DNA from: Candidatus Rokuibacteriota bacterium
GTDB lineage: Bacteria > Methylomirabilota > Methylomirabilia > Rokubacteriales > CSP1-6
Assembly (NCBI GenBank): GCA_016184365.1
Contig: JACPCW010000074.1
Span: 1-64,000 of the forward strand
Direction of reading: 5' to 3'
Length of the DNA: 64,000 nt
Below the pieces are notes generated by a model. The model was not told where the DNA came from. It saw only the letters and a list, made by a program, of their open reading frames with translations, and made no database searches. Positions within the stretch are counted from its first letter, which is position 1; each line of letters opens with the position of its first letter. Below are positions 16,272-25,547 of the stretch, one piece after another. Made by a program: the position numbers and the translations under genes.

Positions 16272-17897
16272 ATGACGACGCCACCACGAAGCCGCACGCT
16301 CGGTCACCTGCTCGACGAGATCGCCGCGGCGCGCCCGGATGCGGACGCGGTCGTCTTCCGCGGGCGGCGGCTCAGCTACGCGCAGCTCACGACGGGCGTG
16401 AACGACGTCGCGCGCGCGCTGCTGGCGCTCGGCGTGCGCCACGGCGACCGCGTCGCGATCCTGCTCGGGAACCGGCCGGAATGGCTCATCACGCTCTTCG
16501 CCGCCGCGAAGGTCGGCGCCGTCACGGTCGGGATCAGCACGTTTTCGACCGCGCGCGAGCTCGCGTGGACGCTCGACCACGCGCGCCCGAGCGTCCTCGT
16601 CACCGCGGAGACCGTGCGCGGGCGCGATCACCTCGCCGCGATCCAGGAGCTCGTTCCGGAGCTCGACCATGCGACGCCCGGGGGGCTCCGAAGCGATCGC
16701 CTGCCGGAATTGCGCGCCGTCGTGACCGTTGGCGACGGGCCACACGACGGCCTCTATCGCTTCGACGAGCTCTCCGTGCCGGCGACGAACACGCGGGCGG
16801 CGGCGCTCCGCGAGGCGCACGCTGCCGTCGCGCCCGACGATGTCTGCTACATCCTCTATACGTCCGGCTCGACGGCCACGCCGAAGGGCGTGACGCTCGC
16901 GCATCGCGGCGTGATCGAAAACGGCTTCGCGATCGGCGAGCGCCAGCACCTGGGACCCGGCGACCGCGTGTGGCTCGCCGTGCCGCTGTTCTGGTCGTTC
17001 GGCTCGGCAAACGCGCTGCCGGCGATCGTGACCCACGGCGGCGCGATCGTGCTGCAGGAGACGTTCGAGGCCGGCGAAGCGCTCGCGCTCATCGACGAGG
17101 AGCGCTGCACCGTCTACTACGGGATGGCGAACATGGCGCGCGCGATGCTCGAGCATCCGGATCGCGCGCGCCGCTCGCTCGCGACGATGCGCACCGGGCT
17201 CACGATCGGCCTGCCGGAAGACATCGCGATGACGATCGACGCCGTGAACGCGCGCGAGCTCTGCAACGTCTATGGATCGACCGAGACCTACGGCAACTGT
17301 GCGGTGACCGATGCGCACGATCCGCTCGACCTGCGGCTGGCGACGCAGGGGCTGCCGCTGCCCGGCATGGAGATTCGCGTCGTCGATCCGGACAGCGGCC
17401 GCATCCTGCCGCACGGCGAGGTCGGCGAGCTGCACGTGCGCGGCTACATCACCCCGGGCTACTACCGCGATCCCGACGCGACGGTCGCCGCCATCGATGC
17501 CGACGGCTATTTCAAGACCGGCGACCTCGGTCTCGTCGGCGACGACGGCCGCGTCCGCTTCCGCGGCCGGCTGAAGGAGATCATCAAGACGGGCGGCGTC
17601 AACGTCGCGCCGCTCGAGGTCGAGGGCGTGCTGCTGTCGCACCCGGCGGTGAAACAGGCGTATGTCGTCGGCGTGCCCGATCAGACGCGGGGCGAAGCGG
17701 TCGTGGCGGCGATCGAGCTCCACGACGGCGCGACGGCGACGGCGGACGCGCTCGTCGCGTTCTGTCGCGAGAGCCTCGCGAGCTACAAGGTGCCGGCGCG
17801 CATCGTGTTCCGGAAGGCCGACGAGTTTCCGCGGACGCCGACCGGGAAGATCCAGAAGCCGCGCCTGAGAGACGAGCTGAGCGGCACCGCCCGTTGA
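16272..17897 (+). CDS. AMP-dependent acyl/aryl-CoA synthetase
   Basis: This 541-aa adenylate-forming enzyme shows LYTSGSTATPKGVTLAHRG, the A5 motif NVYGSTETYGN, the aspartate motif GYFKTGDLG and the C-terminal catalytic lysine motif RTPTGKIQKPRLR. I use the ATG at 16272 (MTTPPRSRTLGHLLDE); a TTG four codons earlier is the only alternative. It begins about 50 bp from the divergent ABC operon start, so the two directions share a short control region. The acid substrate is not evident; the alcohol dehydrogenase that follows could belong to the same alcohol-to-acid route. Confidence 0.9.
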   Translation: MTTPPRSRTLGHLLDEIAAARPDADAVVFRGRRLSYAQLTTGVNDVARALLALGVRHGDRVAILLGNRPEWLITLFAAAKVGAVTVGISTFSTARELAWTLDHARPSVLVTAETVRGRDHLAAIQELVPELDHATPGGLRSDRLPELRAVVTVGDGPHDGLYRFDELSVPATNTRAAALREAHAAVAPDDVCYILYTSGSTATPKGVTLAHRGVIENGFAIGERQHLGPGDRVWLAVPLFWSFGSANALPAIVTHGGAIVLQETFEAGEALALIDEERCTVYYGMANMARAMLEHPDRARRSLATMRTGLTIGLPEDIAMTIDAVNARELCNVYGSTETYGNCAVTDAHDPLDLRLATQGLPLPGMEIRVVDPDSGRILPHGEVGELHVRGYITPGYYRDPDATVAAIDADGYFKTGDLGLVGDDGRVRFRGRLKEIIKTGGVNVAPLEVEGVLLSHPAVKQAYVVGVPDQTRGEAVVAAIELHDGATATADALVAFCRESLASYKVPARIVFRKADEFPRTPTGKIQKPRLRDELSGTAR

Positions 17898-17922
17898 CCC
17901 GTCGCACGACGGGCGGTACCGT
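17893..17922 (+). promoter_or_regulatory. predicted sigma70-like promoter for the alcohol dehydrogenase
   Basis: TTGACC at 17893-17898, an 18-bp spacer and TACCGT at 17917-17922 precede the ATG at 17931 by only 8 bases. No ribosome site fits in between, so the message may be leaderless. The -35 overlaps the stop of the CoA ligase. Confidence 0.45.
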
Positions 17923-17930
17923 CTGCCCCC

Positions 17931-19016
17931 ATGCGCACGACGGCCGCCATCGCGCCCGCCAAAGGTCAACCGTTCGTCGTCGAGCCGATCGAGATCGAGG
18001 AGCCGCGCGCCGACGAAGTGCTCGTCCGGATCGTCGCGGCCGGCATGTGCCACACGGATCTCGGGTTTCGCGACATGTTCCCCTGGGACCGGCCGATCGT
18101 CCTCGGTCACGAAGGCGCCGGCATCGTCGAACGCGTCGGCGCGAACGTCACCGCGCTGGTACCCGGGGATCGCGTCGTCCTCACGTTCGATTCCTGCGGG
18201 CGCTGCCGCCGCTGCGCGCGCGGCAAGCCGTCCTACTGCGACCAGTTCCGGCCCCGGAACTTCGGCGGCGCCCGCGCGGATCGATCGAGCGCGCTGAAGC
18301 GTGACGGCGGACCGCTCGCCGGACATTTCTTCGGCCAGTCGTCGTTCTCCGGCCACGCGATCGCCACCGAGCGCAACGCCATCAAGGTCGCGGACGATCT
18401 GCCGCTCGAGCGCCTCGGCCCGCTCGGCTGCGGCATCATCACCGGCGCCGGCGCGGTGCTGAACTCGCTCGGTGTCCCGACCGGCGCGAGCATCGCGGTC
18501 TTCGGCGCCGGCGCGGTCGGCATCAGCGGCGTCATGGCCGCGCGCGTCGCCGGCGCGACGACGATCATCGCGGTCGACGTGAAGCCCGCGCGCCTCGCGC
18601 TCGCGATGGAGCTCGGCGCCACGCACATCGTGAACGCCGCGCAGGAGGACGTGGTCAAGCGCATTCGAGCGCTCACGCTCGGCGGCGCCGACTTCTCGAT
18701 CGACACGACCGGAGTTCCCGACGTGCTGCGCCAGGCCGTCGTGGCGCTCGCGACGCTCGGCGTGTGCGGCGTCATCGCCGGATCCGAAGCGCCGATGACA
18801 CTGCCGTGGCGCGACGTGCTCTACGGCCGTACGGTGCGCGGCATCCTCGAAGGCGACGCCATCCCGTCCGAGTTCATCCCGCTGCTGATCGAGCTGCATC
18901 GCCAGGGCCGGTTTCCGTTCGATCGGCTCGTGCGGTACTACCCGCTCGCGGAGATCAACCAGGCCGCGCAGGACTCGCTGAACGGCGAGACGGTCAAGCC
19001 GATCCTCACCTTCTGA
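17931..19016 (+). CDS. zinc-dependent alcohol dehydrogenase, aryl-alcohol (XylB)-like
   Basis: The 361-aa protein carries the catalytic zinc motifs GMCHTDLGFRD and GHEGAGIVERVG, the structural zinc cysteines in CGRCRRCARGKPSYC, and the NAD-binding motif FGAGAVGISGVMAA followed by an acidic residue (VDVKPARL), which favours NAD over NADP. The long loop between residues 100 and 135 (FGGARADRSSALKRDGG) is as in XylB-like benzyl alcohol dehydrogenases. It would convert an alcohol to an aldehyde, fitting the CoA ligase just upstream after a further oxidation step. Its stop overlaps the next start (TGATG). Confidence 0.92.
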   Translation: MRTTAAIAPAKGQPFVVEPIEIEEPRADEVLVRIVAAGMCHTDLGFRDMFPWDRPIVLGHEGAGIVERVGANVTALVPGDRVVLTFDSCGRCRRCARGKPSYCDQFRPRNFGGARADRSSALKRDGGPLAGHFFGQSSFSGHAIATERNAIKVADDLPLERLGPLGCGIITGAGAVLNSLGVPTGASIAVFGAGAVGISGVMAARVAGATTIIAVDVKPARLALAMELGATHIVNAAQEDVVKRIRALTLGGADFSIDTTGVPDVLRQAVVALATLGVCGVIAGSEAPMTLPWRDVLYGRTVRGILEGDAIPSEFIPLLIELHRQGRFPFDRLVRYYPLAEINQAAQDSLNGETVKPILTF

Positions 19017-19807
19017 TGGGCATCCGGACGCTCCTCGCCACGATCCTCGCCGCGTCCTCACTGGTCCTCTCGGTGCCGGGCGACAGCCGGGGCGCGCCCG
19101 TGCGCGTCGGCTTCGTCGAGGGCGCCGCGCACACCTTCCTCGTGCTGCGCGACGGGAACGCGAAAGCGATCGCTCATGGCGAGTGGTGGCAAGTCGCGGC
19201 GGGCGAGCGGCTCGAGGTCCACCTGCGCTTCCGGTTCGCCGACGGCTCGCTGTCCCATGAGACGTTCGTCCTCAACCAGCGTCGCGTGTTCACGCTGGCG
19301 TCGTACCGGCTCGTGCAGCGCGGCCCGAGCTTCCCGCGTGACGTCGACGCCACGATCGAACGGCCGAGTGGCCGGTACACGATCACGCATCGCACGCGGG
19401 GCGACGTGCAGGACATCGTCGACTCCGGCCGGCTCGACCTGCCGGACGATGTCTACGGCGGCAGCATGCTCCCGCTGCTCGTCAGGAACTTCGAGCCGAC
19501 GGTCGCCTTCAGCGTGCACGTCGTCGTGTTCACGCCGAAGCCGCGCGTCGTACGAGTCGACGTGAAGCGAGCGGAGGACGAGAAGTTCATGCTCGGCCCC
19601 GCGGAGCGGACGGCGCGGCGGTACGTCGCGCACCCGGAGCTCCGCGGCCTCACCCGCGTCCTCGCGTCGCTCACGGGCAAGACGCCGCCGGACCTCCACA
19701 TCTGGATGGCCGGAGAGGCGGTGCCGTCGTTCGTCCGGTTCGAAGGACCGCTCTATCCCGGCGGCCCCGTCTGGCGCATCGACAGCGCCGGGCCTCGCTG
19801 GAAATAG
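19016..19807 (+). CDS. secreted protein of unknown function
   Basis: This 263-aa protein starts with a signal peptide (MGIRTLLATILAASSLVLSVPG). The mature part is beta-rich, with HTFLVLRDGNAKAIAHGEW, FRFADGSLSHETFVLNQRR, and a C-terminal segment WMAGEAVPSFVRFEGPLYPGGPVWRID. I do not recognise a named domain; the pattern is of a periplasmic beta-sandwich or lipocalin-like protein. The start codon overlaps the stop of the dehydrogenase (TGATG), so it is co-translated with it. Confidence 0.75.
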   Translation: MGIRTLLATILAASSLVLSVPGDSRGAPVRVGFVEGAAHTFLVLRDGNAKAIAHGEWWQVAAGERLEVHLRFRFADGSLSHETFVLNQRRVFTLASYRLVQRGPSFPRDVDATIERPSGRYTITHRTRGDVQDIVDSGRLDLPDDVYGGSMLPLLVRNFEPTVAFSVHVVVFTPKPRVVRVDVKRAEDEKFMLGPAERTARRYVAHPELRGLTRVLASLTGKTPPDLHIWMAGEAVPSFVRFEGPLYPGGPVWRIDSAGPRWK

Positions 19808-19853
19808 GCGTCGCACGGGACGTGTACGGCCTCCCCGACGAAGGAGCGAGCTC

Positions 19854-20843
19854 ATGACGATCCGGGTCGCCGCGATCGAAGTCAGTCACTGGCACTCCCT
19901 CTGGGACTCGGCGTACCTGCGTCATCTCCGCGGCATGCCGGACGTCGAGCTCGTCGGCCTCCATGATCCCGATCCGGCGATCGCGGCGCATCGCGCCGCC
20001 GAGCTCGGGAACCCGCCGACGTTCACCGACTACCGGCAGATGATCGCGCAGACGCGGCCGGATTTCGTCATCGCGCTCGGCCGCCACGACCGCATGCCGG
20101 AGACGGCGCACTACCTCCTCGACGAAGGCGTGCCGTTCCTGATGGAAAAGCCGATGGGCGTCAGCGCGAAGGACGTCGAGTCGATCGCGGAGAAGGCGGC
20201 GGCGAAACGCGCGTTCGTCGCGGTGCCGCTCGGACAACGCTATCTGCCATTCACCGTCCGCGCGCGGGAGCTCCTGGCGCAGCAGCGATTCGGGCCCGTC
20301 TCGCACATCTACGTGCGGCTGAACCGTCCGACGTCGGCGCGGTATCCGGCGTGGGGCGCCACGTGGATGCTCGATCCGAAGCACGCCGGCGGCGGCTGCC
20401 TGCGCAATCTCGGGCCGCACGGCCTCGATCTGTTCCTGCATCTCACCGGCGAAGCCGCCGACGTCACCGGCGCGCAGCTCAGCCACCGCGCGCTCGGCCA
20501 GGCCGTCGAGGACTACGCCTCCGTGCTGCTGCGCTCGGCGAGCGGCGTGCTCGGGACGATCGAGGTCGGGAACACGTTCCCGCGGCCGGGGTACGACAGC
20601 CAGTGGAAGGTGTCCGGACGCGACGCGATCCTCGTCACGGGCGACGAGAAACTACGCTTCGTCACGGCGACGGGCGAGGAGGTCACCGCCGCCGAGCCGG
20701 ACAAACCGGTCGCGTGGTACGCGGTGCGCGACGCGCTCGATCACTTCCAGCGCGGCGCGCCGGCGCCGATCGGCGTCGAGGCCTGTCTGCGCGCCGTCCG
20801 TCTCATCGATCGCGCCTACGAGATCGCCCGCCGCGTTGGCTGA
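19854..20843 (+). CDS. Gfo/Idh/MocA family oxidoreductase
   Basis: The 329-aa protein has the Rossmann N-domain (LRGMPDVELVGLHDPDPA), the MEKPMGVSAKDVESI motif containing the conserved EKP, and a C-terminal alpha/beta domain with GGCLRNLGPHGLDLFLHLTG, where the histidine is the likely catalytic base. The family oxidises or reduces sugars and cyclic polyols using NAD(P). The glycine motif of the first loop is atypical because the protein begins VAAIEVSHWHSLWDS. An AAGGAG ribosome site precedes the ATG by 7 bases. The gene overlaps the next by 8 bases. Confidence 0.9.
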   Translation: MTIRVAAIEVSHWHSLWDSAYLRHLRGMPDVELVGLHDPDPAIAAHRAAELGNPPTFTDYRQMIAQTRPDFVIALGRHDRMPETAHYLLDEGVPFLMEKPMGVSAKDVESIAEKAAAKRAFVAVPLGQRYLPFTVRARELLAQQRFGPVSHIYVRLNRPTSARYPAWGATWMLDPKHAGGGCLRNLGPHGLDLFLHLTGEAADVTGAQLSHRALGQAVEDYASVLLRSASGVLGTIEVGNTFPRPGYDSQWKVSGRDAILVTGDEKLRFVTATGEEVTAAEPDKPVAWYAVRDALDHFQRGAPAPIGVEACLRAVRLIDRAYEIARRVG

Positions 20844-21843
20844 GCCGCGCTTCGGCTTCTTCTTCTGGCCGTACGCGGCGGACTACACGACGCGCATGGC
20901 GTCGCTGGGCGAGCGGCGCGGGTGGGACCTCGTCGGCATCGCGGACACGCCGGGCAACGCGATGGACGTGTGGGTCGCGCTGGCGCTGGCGGCGACGAAG
21001 ACCGAGCGCGTGCCGCTCGCGGCGTGCGTGACGAATCTCGAGTCGCGCCATCCCGCGATCACCGCGGGCGCGGCCGCGTCGACGGACGAGCTGTCGGGCG
21101 GCCGGCTGATCCTCGGTGTCGGCACGGGCCACAGCGGCGTCGTGAACGTCGGATCGAAGGCGACCGCGCCGGGCGCGTTCCGCGACGGCGTCGCGTTCAT
21201 GCGGGCGCTGCTCGCAGGCGAGCGCGCGACGCTCGACGGCGCGCCGGTGCAGCTGCCGCGCGTCACGCGGCGCGTCCCGGTGTACACCGCCGCGTCCGGT
21301 CCCGGCGCGCTGCGCACCGCCGGCGCCGCCGCGGACGGCGTGTTCGTCAACTACGGGCTCGGAGCGGAGCACGTCGCGCACGCGCGCGCGCTGATCGCCG
21401 ACGGTGCGCGCAAGGCCGGGCGAAACCCGGATGAGATCGACGTCTGGTGGATCGCGGCGCTCGACGTCGACGAGCGGCGCGACGTCGCGCTCGCGAAGCT
21501 CGGCAACATCCTCGGCTTCGTCGCGGCGTACATCCTCGGGCCGGCGCCGGAGCAGCGCGGCGTTCCGCCGGAGCTCATCCCGGCGATCCGCGAACTGCGC
21601 AAGACGTACACGACACATCGCGCAGCGATGGATCCGCAGCTCACACGACGTCTCGGGCTCTTCGATTACCTGCGCACGCGGCTCGCGGTGGCCGGCACGC
21701 CGGACGATTGCATCGCCCAGGTCCACGCCGCGATCGCCGCCGGCGCGACGCGGCTCATGTTCACGGTGAGCCTCGCATCGGATCCGGTAAAGACGGTCGA
21801 GCTGTTCGGGCGCGAGGTGCTGCCGAAGCTACGTTCGGCGTGA
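20836..21843 (+). CDS. LLM class flavin-dependent oxidoreductase (luciferase-like)
   Basis: This 335-aa protein is of the bacterial luciferase/F420-reductase family: GWDLVGIADTPGNAMDVWV, SRHPAITAGAAASTDELSGGRLILGVGTGHSG and VPVYTAASGPGALRTAGAAADG are family landmarks. It would use FMN or F420 with a reductant to attack an organic substrate. The start is a TTG at 20836 inside the end of the preceding gene, which fits the tight coupling; the next in-frame ATG (MASLG) would cut into the barrel. Confidence 0.88.
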   Translation: MAEPRFGFFFWPYAADYTTRMASLGERRGWDLVGIADTPGNAMDVWVALALAATKTERVPLAACVTNLESRHPAITAGAAASTDELSGGRLILGVGTGHSGVVNVGSKATAPGAFRDGVAFMRALLAGERATLDGAPVQLPRVTRRVPVYTAASGPGALRTAGAAADGVFVNYGLGAEHVAHARALIADGARKAGRNPDEIDVWWIAALDVDERRDVALAKLGNILGFVAAYILGPAPEQRGVPPELIPAIRELRKTYTTHRAAMDPQLTRRLGLFDYLRTRLAVAGTPDDCIAQVHAAIAAGATRLMFTVSLASDPVKTVELFGREVLPKLRSA

Positions 21844-21919
21844 CAGGTTTAGCCGGCGTCCGTTGGCGGCCTCGCCCTGCGGAGCTTGCTCATGTGAGCC
21901 GATTGACTAGGAGGAAACC

Positions 21920-22162
21920 ATGGTTCGACTCGTCGAGGCTCGCTACGTTCGCGACTACGTGATCTGGCTCCGCTTCAGCGATGGCGTCACGGGCGAAGTG
22001 GACTTGCGCGATGAGCTGGACGGCCCGGTCTTCGAACCGCTGCGCCAGACGGCCGTCTTTCAACGCGTTTGCCTGCATCCGGAGCTGCACACAATTGTTT
22101 GGCCGAATGGCGCGGATTTCGCGCCGGAGTTCCTGCATGAGCGAGTACGCGTTCACGCATGA
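21920..22162 (+). CDS. DUF2442 domain-containing protein
   Basis: This 80-aa protein matches the DUF2442 pattern (VEARYVRDYVIWLRFSDGVTGEVDL and a short acidic/proline tail). Family members are often found next to DUF4160 proteins in putative toxin-antitoxin-like pairs; no DUF4160 partner is visible here. The start has an excellent AGGAGG site 5 bases upstream. Confidence 0.85.
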   Translation: MVRLVEARYVRDYVIWLRFSDGVTGEVDLRDELDGPVFEPLRQTAVFQRVCLHPELHTIVWPNGADFAPEFLHERVRVHA

Positions 22163-22253
22163 CAAGCAGTTTCACCTGACGTCGGGCCTCGCCCCCTTCG
22201 ATCGCTCGGTCCGGCGCAGGTGCTGAACGGCGGCGTTGACGTCTCAGAGAAGA

Positions 22254-22535
22254 ATGAGGCACGACGAGTTCCGAATCGGGATCGAGTTTTGGTGCGGCGG
22301 CCGCCGGTGGCGCTGCACGGATATCGGCACCCGCACTGTGATCGCTATTTGTCTTGACCCACACGAGGTCGTTTCCGTCACGCGCGGCGTTGGAGCAGGC
22401 GATATGACAACGACACGAATGATCACGGCTGACGACTCTTGGTTCGCAGGACCGCCGTATGCCGTGGCCGAAGACGTCTTCGATGAATACTCGATCGAAG
22501 GGTGCAGTCTCTCGTCCGATGCGGTCGACGAGTAG
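22254..22535 (+). CDS. conserved short protein of unknown function
   Basis: The protein is 93 aa from the ATG at 22254 (MRHDEFRIGIEFWCGGRRW); the ORF track extends it upstream to a TTG. The opening RIGIEFWCGGRRWRCTDIGTRTV recurs in uncharacterised short proteins from Proteobacteria, usually of about this length. The C-terminal half is acidic (PYAVAEDVFDEYSIEGC). No domain with a known role is recognised. It is 91 bp after the DUF2442 gene. Confidence 0.7.
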   Translation: MRHDEFRIGIEFWCGGRRWRCTDIGTRTVIAICLDPHEVVSVTRGVGAGDMTTTRMITADDSWFAGPPYAVAEDVFDEYSIEGCSLSSDAVDE

Positions 22536-22636
22536 GTCCACGGACGCGGCAGCTCCTCGCCGCGGACCCTGAAAAGTTTTGCAGGGCGCGGGCGCCAACG
22601 CGCGCGGCGCGCGCGATCGTCCGGTACGATCGATAT

Positions 22637-23680
22637 GTGGCCGGTTTCGAGAGCGCGCCCCCTGACCTGAAGCCCCTGCTGTCGAAGCAGATCTGCAAGC
22701 TCGGGCTCAAGCTCGAAGGTTCGCCGATGGAAGGGTTCGTCGCCGAGCTCTATCGCGAGCTCGAGGGCAAAGGCCTGCGCCGGTTCCAGCCGCGCACGTA
22801 CCTCACGGACGAGTGGGGCTGCCCGTCGGAAGAACCGATCATCGGCATCCCGTTCTATCTCGCCGATCCGAAGCTCGCGCAGCTCGGCAAGCACGTCGAC
22901 GACCTCGAAGACGCGCGTGAGATCCGCATGTACCTCCGGCACGAGGCGGGACACGCGTTCAACTACGCCTACAAGCTCTACGAGACCCGCGACTGGCGCG
23001 ATCTCTTCGGGCCGTTCAACCGCCCGTACCGCGAGCGCTACAGGCCCGTGCCGTTCGACCGGAACTACGTGCGGCACATCGAGGGCTGGTACGCGCAGAA
23101 GCATCCCGACGAGGATTTCGCCGAGACCTTCGCGGTATGGCTGACGCCGGGTTCGCGCTGGCGCGAGCGGTATCGCGGCTGGCCGGCGCTGCGCAAGCTG
23201 CAGTACATCGACCGGACGGCGCGTCGCGTGGGCGATCTCGAGCCGATCGTCCGGATCGCGTCCACCGACATCACCGTCGAAGAGATGAACATGACGGTGG
23301 GCGAGTTCTTCCAGTGTCAGCAGCCGGCGCCGACGCCGATCGACGTGACGTTCGAGCACGATCTCCGCGATCTCTTCTCGCGCAAGCGCAAGGACCGGCA
23401 GCCGGCCGTCGACTTCGTGCGCGCGCACCGCGCCGACCTGATCAACAAGATCGAGTACTGGACCGGCGTGCCGCGCCCGGTGGTGCGCGCGCTCGTCGAC
23501 CGCATCACCGAAACGCTCGGCCCGCTGAGCGTCGCGGTGATTCCCGGTTGCGAGGAGATCACGCTCATCGAGCTCACGGCCTACGCGACGACGCTCACCA
23601 TGAACTACCTCACGTACGGCCGCTTCATTCCGAGATCGCGCCGGCGGCGCGACCAGCCGCGCGAGCGGAAGAGCGCGTAG
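22637..23680 (+). CDS. putative zinc-binding metallopeptidase
   Basis: The 347-aa protein carries the zinc motif LRHEAGHAFNYAYKL (HExxH variant HEAGH) near residue 101, with a downstream DEDFAETFAVWL that supplies the third ligand region. This resembles the 'putative zinc-binding metallopeptidase' family found next to ATP-grasp genes. I chose the GTG at 22637 (VAGFESAPPDLKPLL) because the ORF track start overlaps the preceding gene; the exact start is uncertain. It ends two bases before the ATP-grasp gene, so the two are an operon and probably act on the same peptide or amino acid. Confidence 0.75.
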   Translation: MAGFESAPPDLKPLLSKQICKLGLKLEGSPMEGFVAELYRELEGKGLRRFQPRTYLTDEWGCPSEEPIIGIPFYLADPKLAQLGKHVDDLEDAREIRMYLRHEAGHAFNYAYKLYETRDWRDLFGPFNRPYRERYRPVPFDRNYVRHIEGWYAQKHPDEDFAETFAVWLTPGSRWRERYRGWPALRKLQYIDRTARRVGDLEPIVRIASTDITVEEMNMTVGEFFQCQQPAPTPIDVTFEHDLRDLFSRKRKDRQPAVDFVRAHRADLINKIEYWTGVPRPVVRALVDRITETLGPLSVAVIPGCEEITLIELTAYATTLTMNYLTYGRFIPRSRRRRDQPRERKSA

Positions 23681-23682
23681 GC

Positions 23683-24687
23683 ATGCGCATCGCGGTCGCC
23701 CACGGCCCGGACGAGACCACGGACACGCCGAAGCGCGGTCAGAAGAAGACCGACGTCCAGGAGGTCGCCGCGATCCTCCGCGCCGCGCGCCACGAGGTCG
23801 TGGGCGTCGCCGTCGACGGCACGCCGGAATGTCTCAGGACGCTCGCGGGGCTCCAGATCGATCTCGTCTTCAATCTCGTGGAGTCGTTCGGCGGCGACAG
23901 CACGAAGGAGCCGAACGTTGCGGCGTACTACGACCTGCTCGGCCTGCCCTACACCGGCTCCGGCCCGCGCGGGCTCAGCCTCGCGATCGACAAGGCCGTC
24001 ACGAAGAAGCTCCTCGCGTTTCACGGGATCGCCACGCCGAAGTTCGCCGTGATGTGGCGCGGCCGGCTCGACTGGGCGCACGACATCGACTTCCCCGTCA
24101 TCGTGAAGCCCGTGCGCGAAGACGGCTCGATCGGCATCGGCTTCGACGCGCTCGCCGCGAACATCAAGGAGCTCATGGAGCGCATCGACCAGCTCCACTC
24201 CGAGTTCGACCATCCGGTGCTGATCGAGCAGTTCATCGACGGCCGCGAGGTGTACGTCGGCGTCCTCGGCAACGGCCAGCCCGAGGCGCTCCCGCCCGTC
24301 GAGCTCGACCTCTCCCACCTGCCGAAGGGCACGCCGCGCATCGCCGGCTCCGAGGTGAAATGGGAGGAGGGCACGCGCGCCTATCGCGGCAGCAAGGTCC
24401 GCATCCCGAAGCTGCCGGACGAGATGCGCGGCACGATCCAGAAGTACGCGCTCACGGCGTTCCAGGCGCTCGGGCTGCGCGACTACGCGCGCATCGACTT
24501 CCGGGTCGGGCGCGACGGCACCGTGTATCTCATCGAAGCGAATCCGAACCCGTACCTGCACTCGAACGCGGAGTTCATCCGCGGCGCGCGCGCGTCCGGG
24601 CGGACGCATCCGCAGACCATCCTCGAGATCGTGGCGCTCGCGCGGGCGCGCTACGCCGGCCGTGAGCTCGGCCGGCGCGCCAGCTGA
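23683..24687 (+). CDS. ATP-grasp ligase, D-alanine--D-alanine ligase-like
   Basis: This 334-aa protein begins MRIAVAHGPDETTDTPKRG and shows the ATP-grasp landmarks: YTGSGPRGLSLAIDKAVTKK, FPVIVKPVREDGSIGIG, VLIEQFIDGREVYVGV and the metal-binding RIDFRVGRDGTVYLIEANPNP. It resembles the Ddl-like branch seen with zinc metallopeptidases rather than the cell-wall Ddl, because the typical Ddl N-terminal domain loops are altered. It would join an amino acid or amine to a carboxylate at the cost of ATP. The role in this pair is unknown. Confidence 0.85.
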   Translation: MRIAVAHGPDETTDTPKRGQKKTDVQEVAAILRAARHEVVGVAVDGTPECLRTLAGLQIDLVFNLVESFGGDSTKEPNVAAYYDLLGLPYTGSGPRGLSLAIDKAVTKKLLAFHGIATPKFAVMWRGRLDWAHDIDFPVIVKPVREDGSIGIGFDALAANIKELMERIDQLHSEFDHPVLIEQFIDGREVYVGVLGNGQPEALPPVELDLSHLPKGTPRIAGSEVKWEEGTRAYRGSKVRIPKLPDEMRGTIQKYALTAFQALGLRDYARIDFRVGRDGTVYLIEANPNPYLHSNAEFIRGARASGRTHPQTILEIVALARARYAGRELGRRAS

Positions 24688-24723
24688 CACATCCCCCGGC
24701 ACCTGGCGTAGACTCACCCCGCG

Positions 24724-25524
24724 ATGCTCAGCAGCGGGGCGCACCTTCCGGCTGACTCTCCGGTCACCGTTCGCGATCGTTCCACGGTGCTGACGTGCGG
24801 CGCGCTGCTCGCGATCGCCGCCGTCGCCTGGGTCCACGTCGTCACATCGAGTACGGCATCCCACGACGACATGGCGATGGGGACCATGACGCCGACGCTC
24901 GTCGACGCGACGGCATTCGTCGCGGCCTGGGGCGTCATGATGACGGCGATGATGCTGCCGAGCGCGCTGCCGATGATCGCGCTCTACGGCGCGATCCGGC
25001 GCAAGGCAGCGGACGCCGCCACGAAGGGCGTCCCCGTCGCGGTCTTCACGCTCGTGTACCTCGCCCTGTGGGCGATCGCCGGCGTGCCCGTCTACGCCGG
25101 CAGCGTGCTCGTCGACGTCGTCGCCGCCGACCTCGTGCCGTACGGCGTGGCGCTCGTGCTCGTCGTCGCGGGCGTGTATCAACTGTCGCCGCTCAAGCAG
25201 GTGTGCCTGCGCGCATGCCGCAGCCCGCTCGGCTTCCTGCTCGGGCGCTGGCGCCCGGGCCACCGTGGCAGCCTGGCGCTCGCCTGGGCCCACGCGATGT
25301 ATTGCCTCGGATGCTGCTGGGCGCTGATGCTCGTGCTCGTCGTCGCGGGCGCGATGGGTCTGCCGTGGGTGCTGCTGATCGCCGCGCTCGTGACGGTCGA
25401 GAAGTTGTCGCCGGGTGGAGAATGGATCGCGCGAGTCGCGGGCAGCGTCCTCGTGGTGCTGGGACTCGTCCTGACGATGCGGCCGGACGTCGTGGCCATG
25501 CTGCGAGCCGGTCACGTGATGTGA
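24724..25524 (+). CDS. DUF2182 predicted metal-binding integral membrane protein
   Basis: The 266-aa protein has six or so hydrophobic segments with the DUF2182 hallmarks: methionine-rich WGVMMTAMMLPSALPMIALYG and HAMYCLGCCWALMLVLVV. The Met/His/Cys pattern is why the family is predicted to bind metal. It lies 23 bp before a DUF1326 gene; these two families are frequently neighbours, suggesting they work together in the membrane. Confidence 0.9.
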   Translation: MLSSGAHLPADSPVTVRDRSTVLTCGALLAIAAVAWVHVVTSSTASHDDMAMGTMTPTLVDATAFVAAWGVMMTAMMLPSALPMIALYGAIRRKAADAATKGVPVAVFTLVYLALWAIAGVPVYAGSVLVDVVAADLVPYGVALVLVVAGVYQLSPLKQVCLRACRSPLGFLLGRWRPGHRGSLALAWAHAMYCLGCCWALMLVLVVAGAMGLPWVLLIAALVTVEKLSPGGEWIARVAGSVLVVLGLVLTMRPDVVAMLRAGHVM

Positions 25525-25547
25525 ACCGACGACCGGGGAGGATCGAG

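Noticed and set aside
16236-19061. 941-aa minus-strand ORF across the CoA ligase and alcohol dehydrogenase
   Set aside because: Both plus-strand genes have strong catalytic motifs; the long antisense frame is typical of high-GC DNA and shows only R/A/E-rich sequence.
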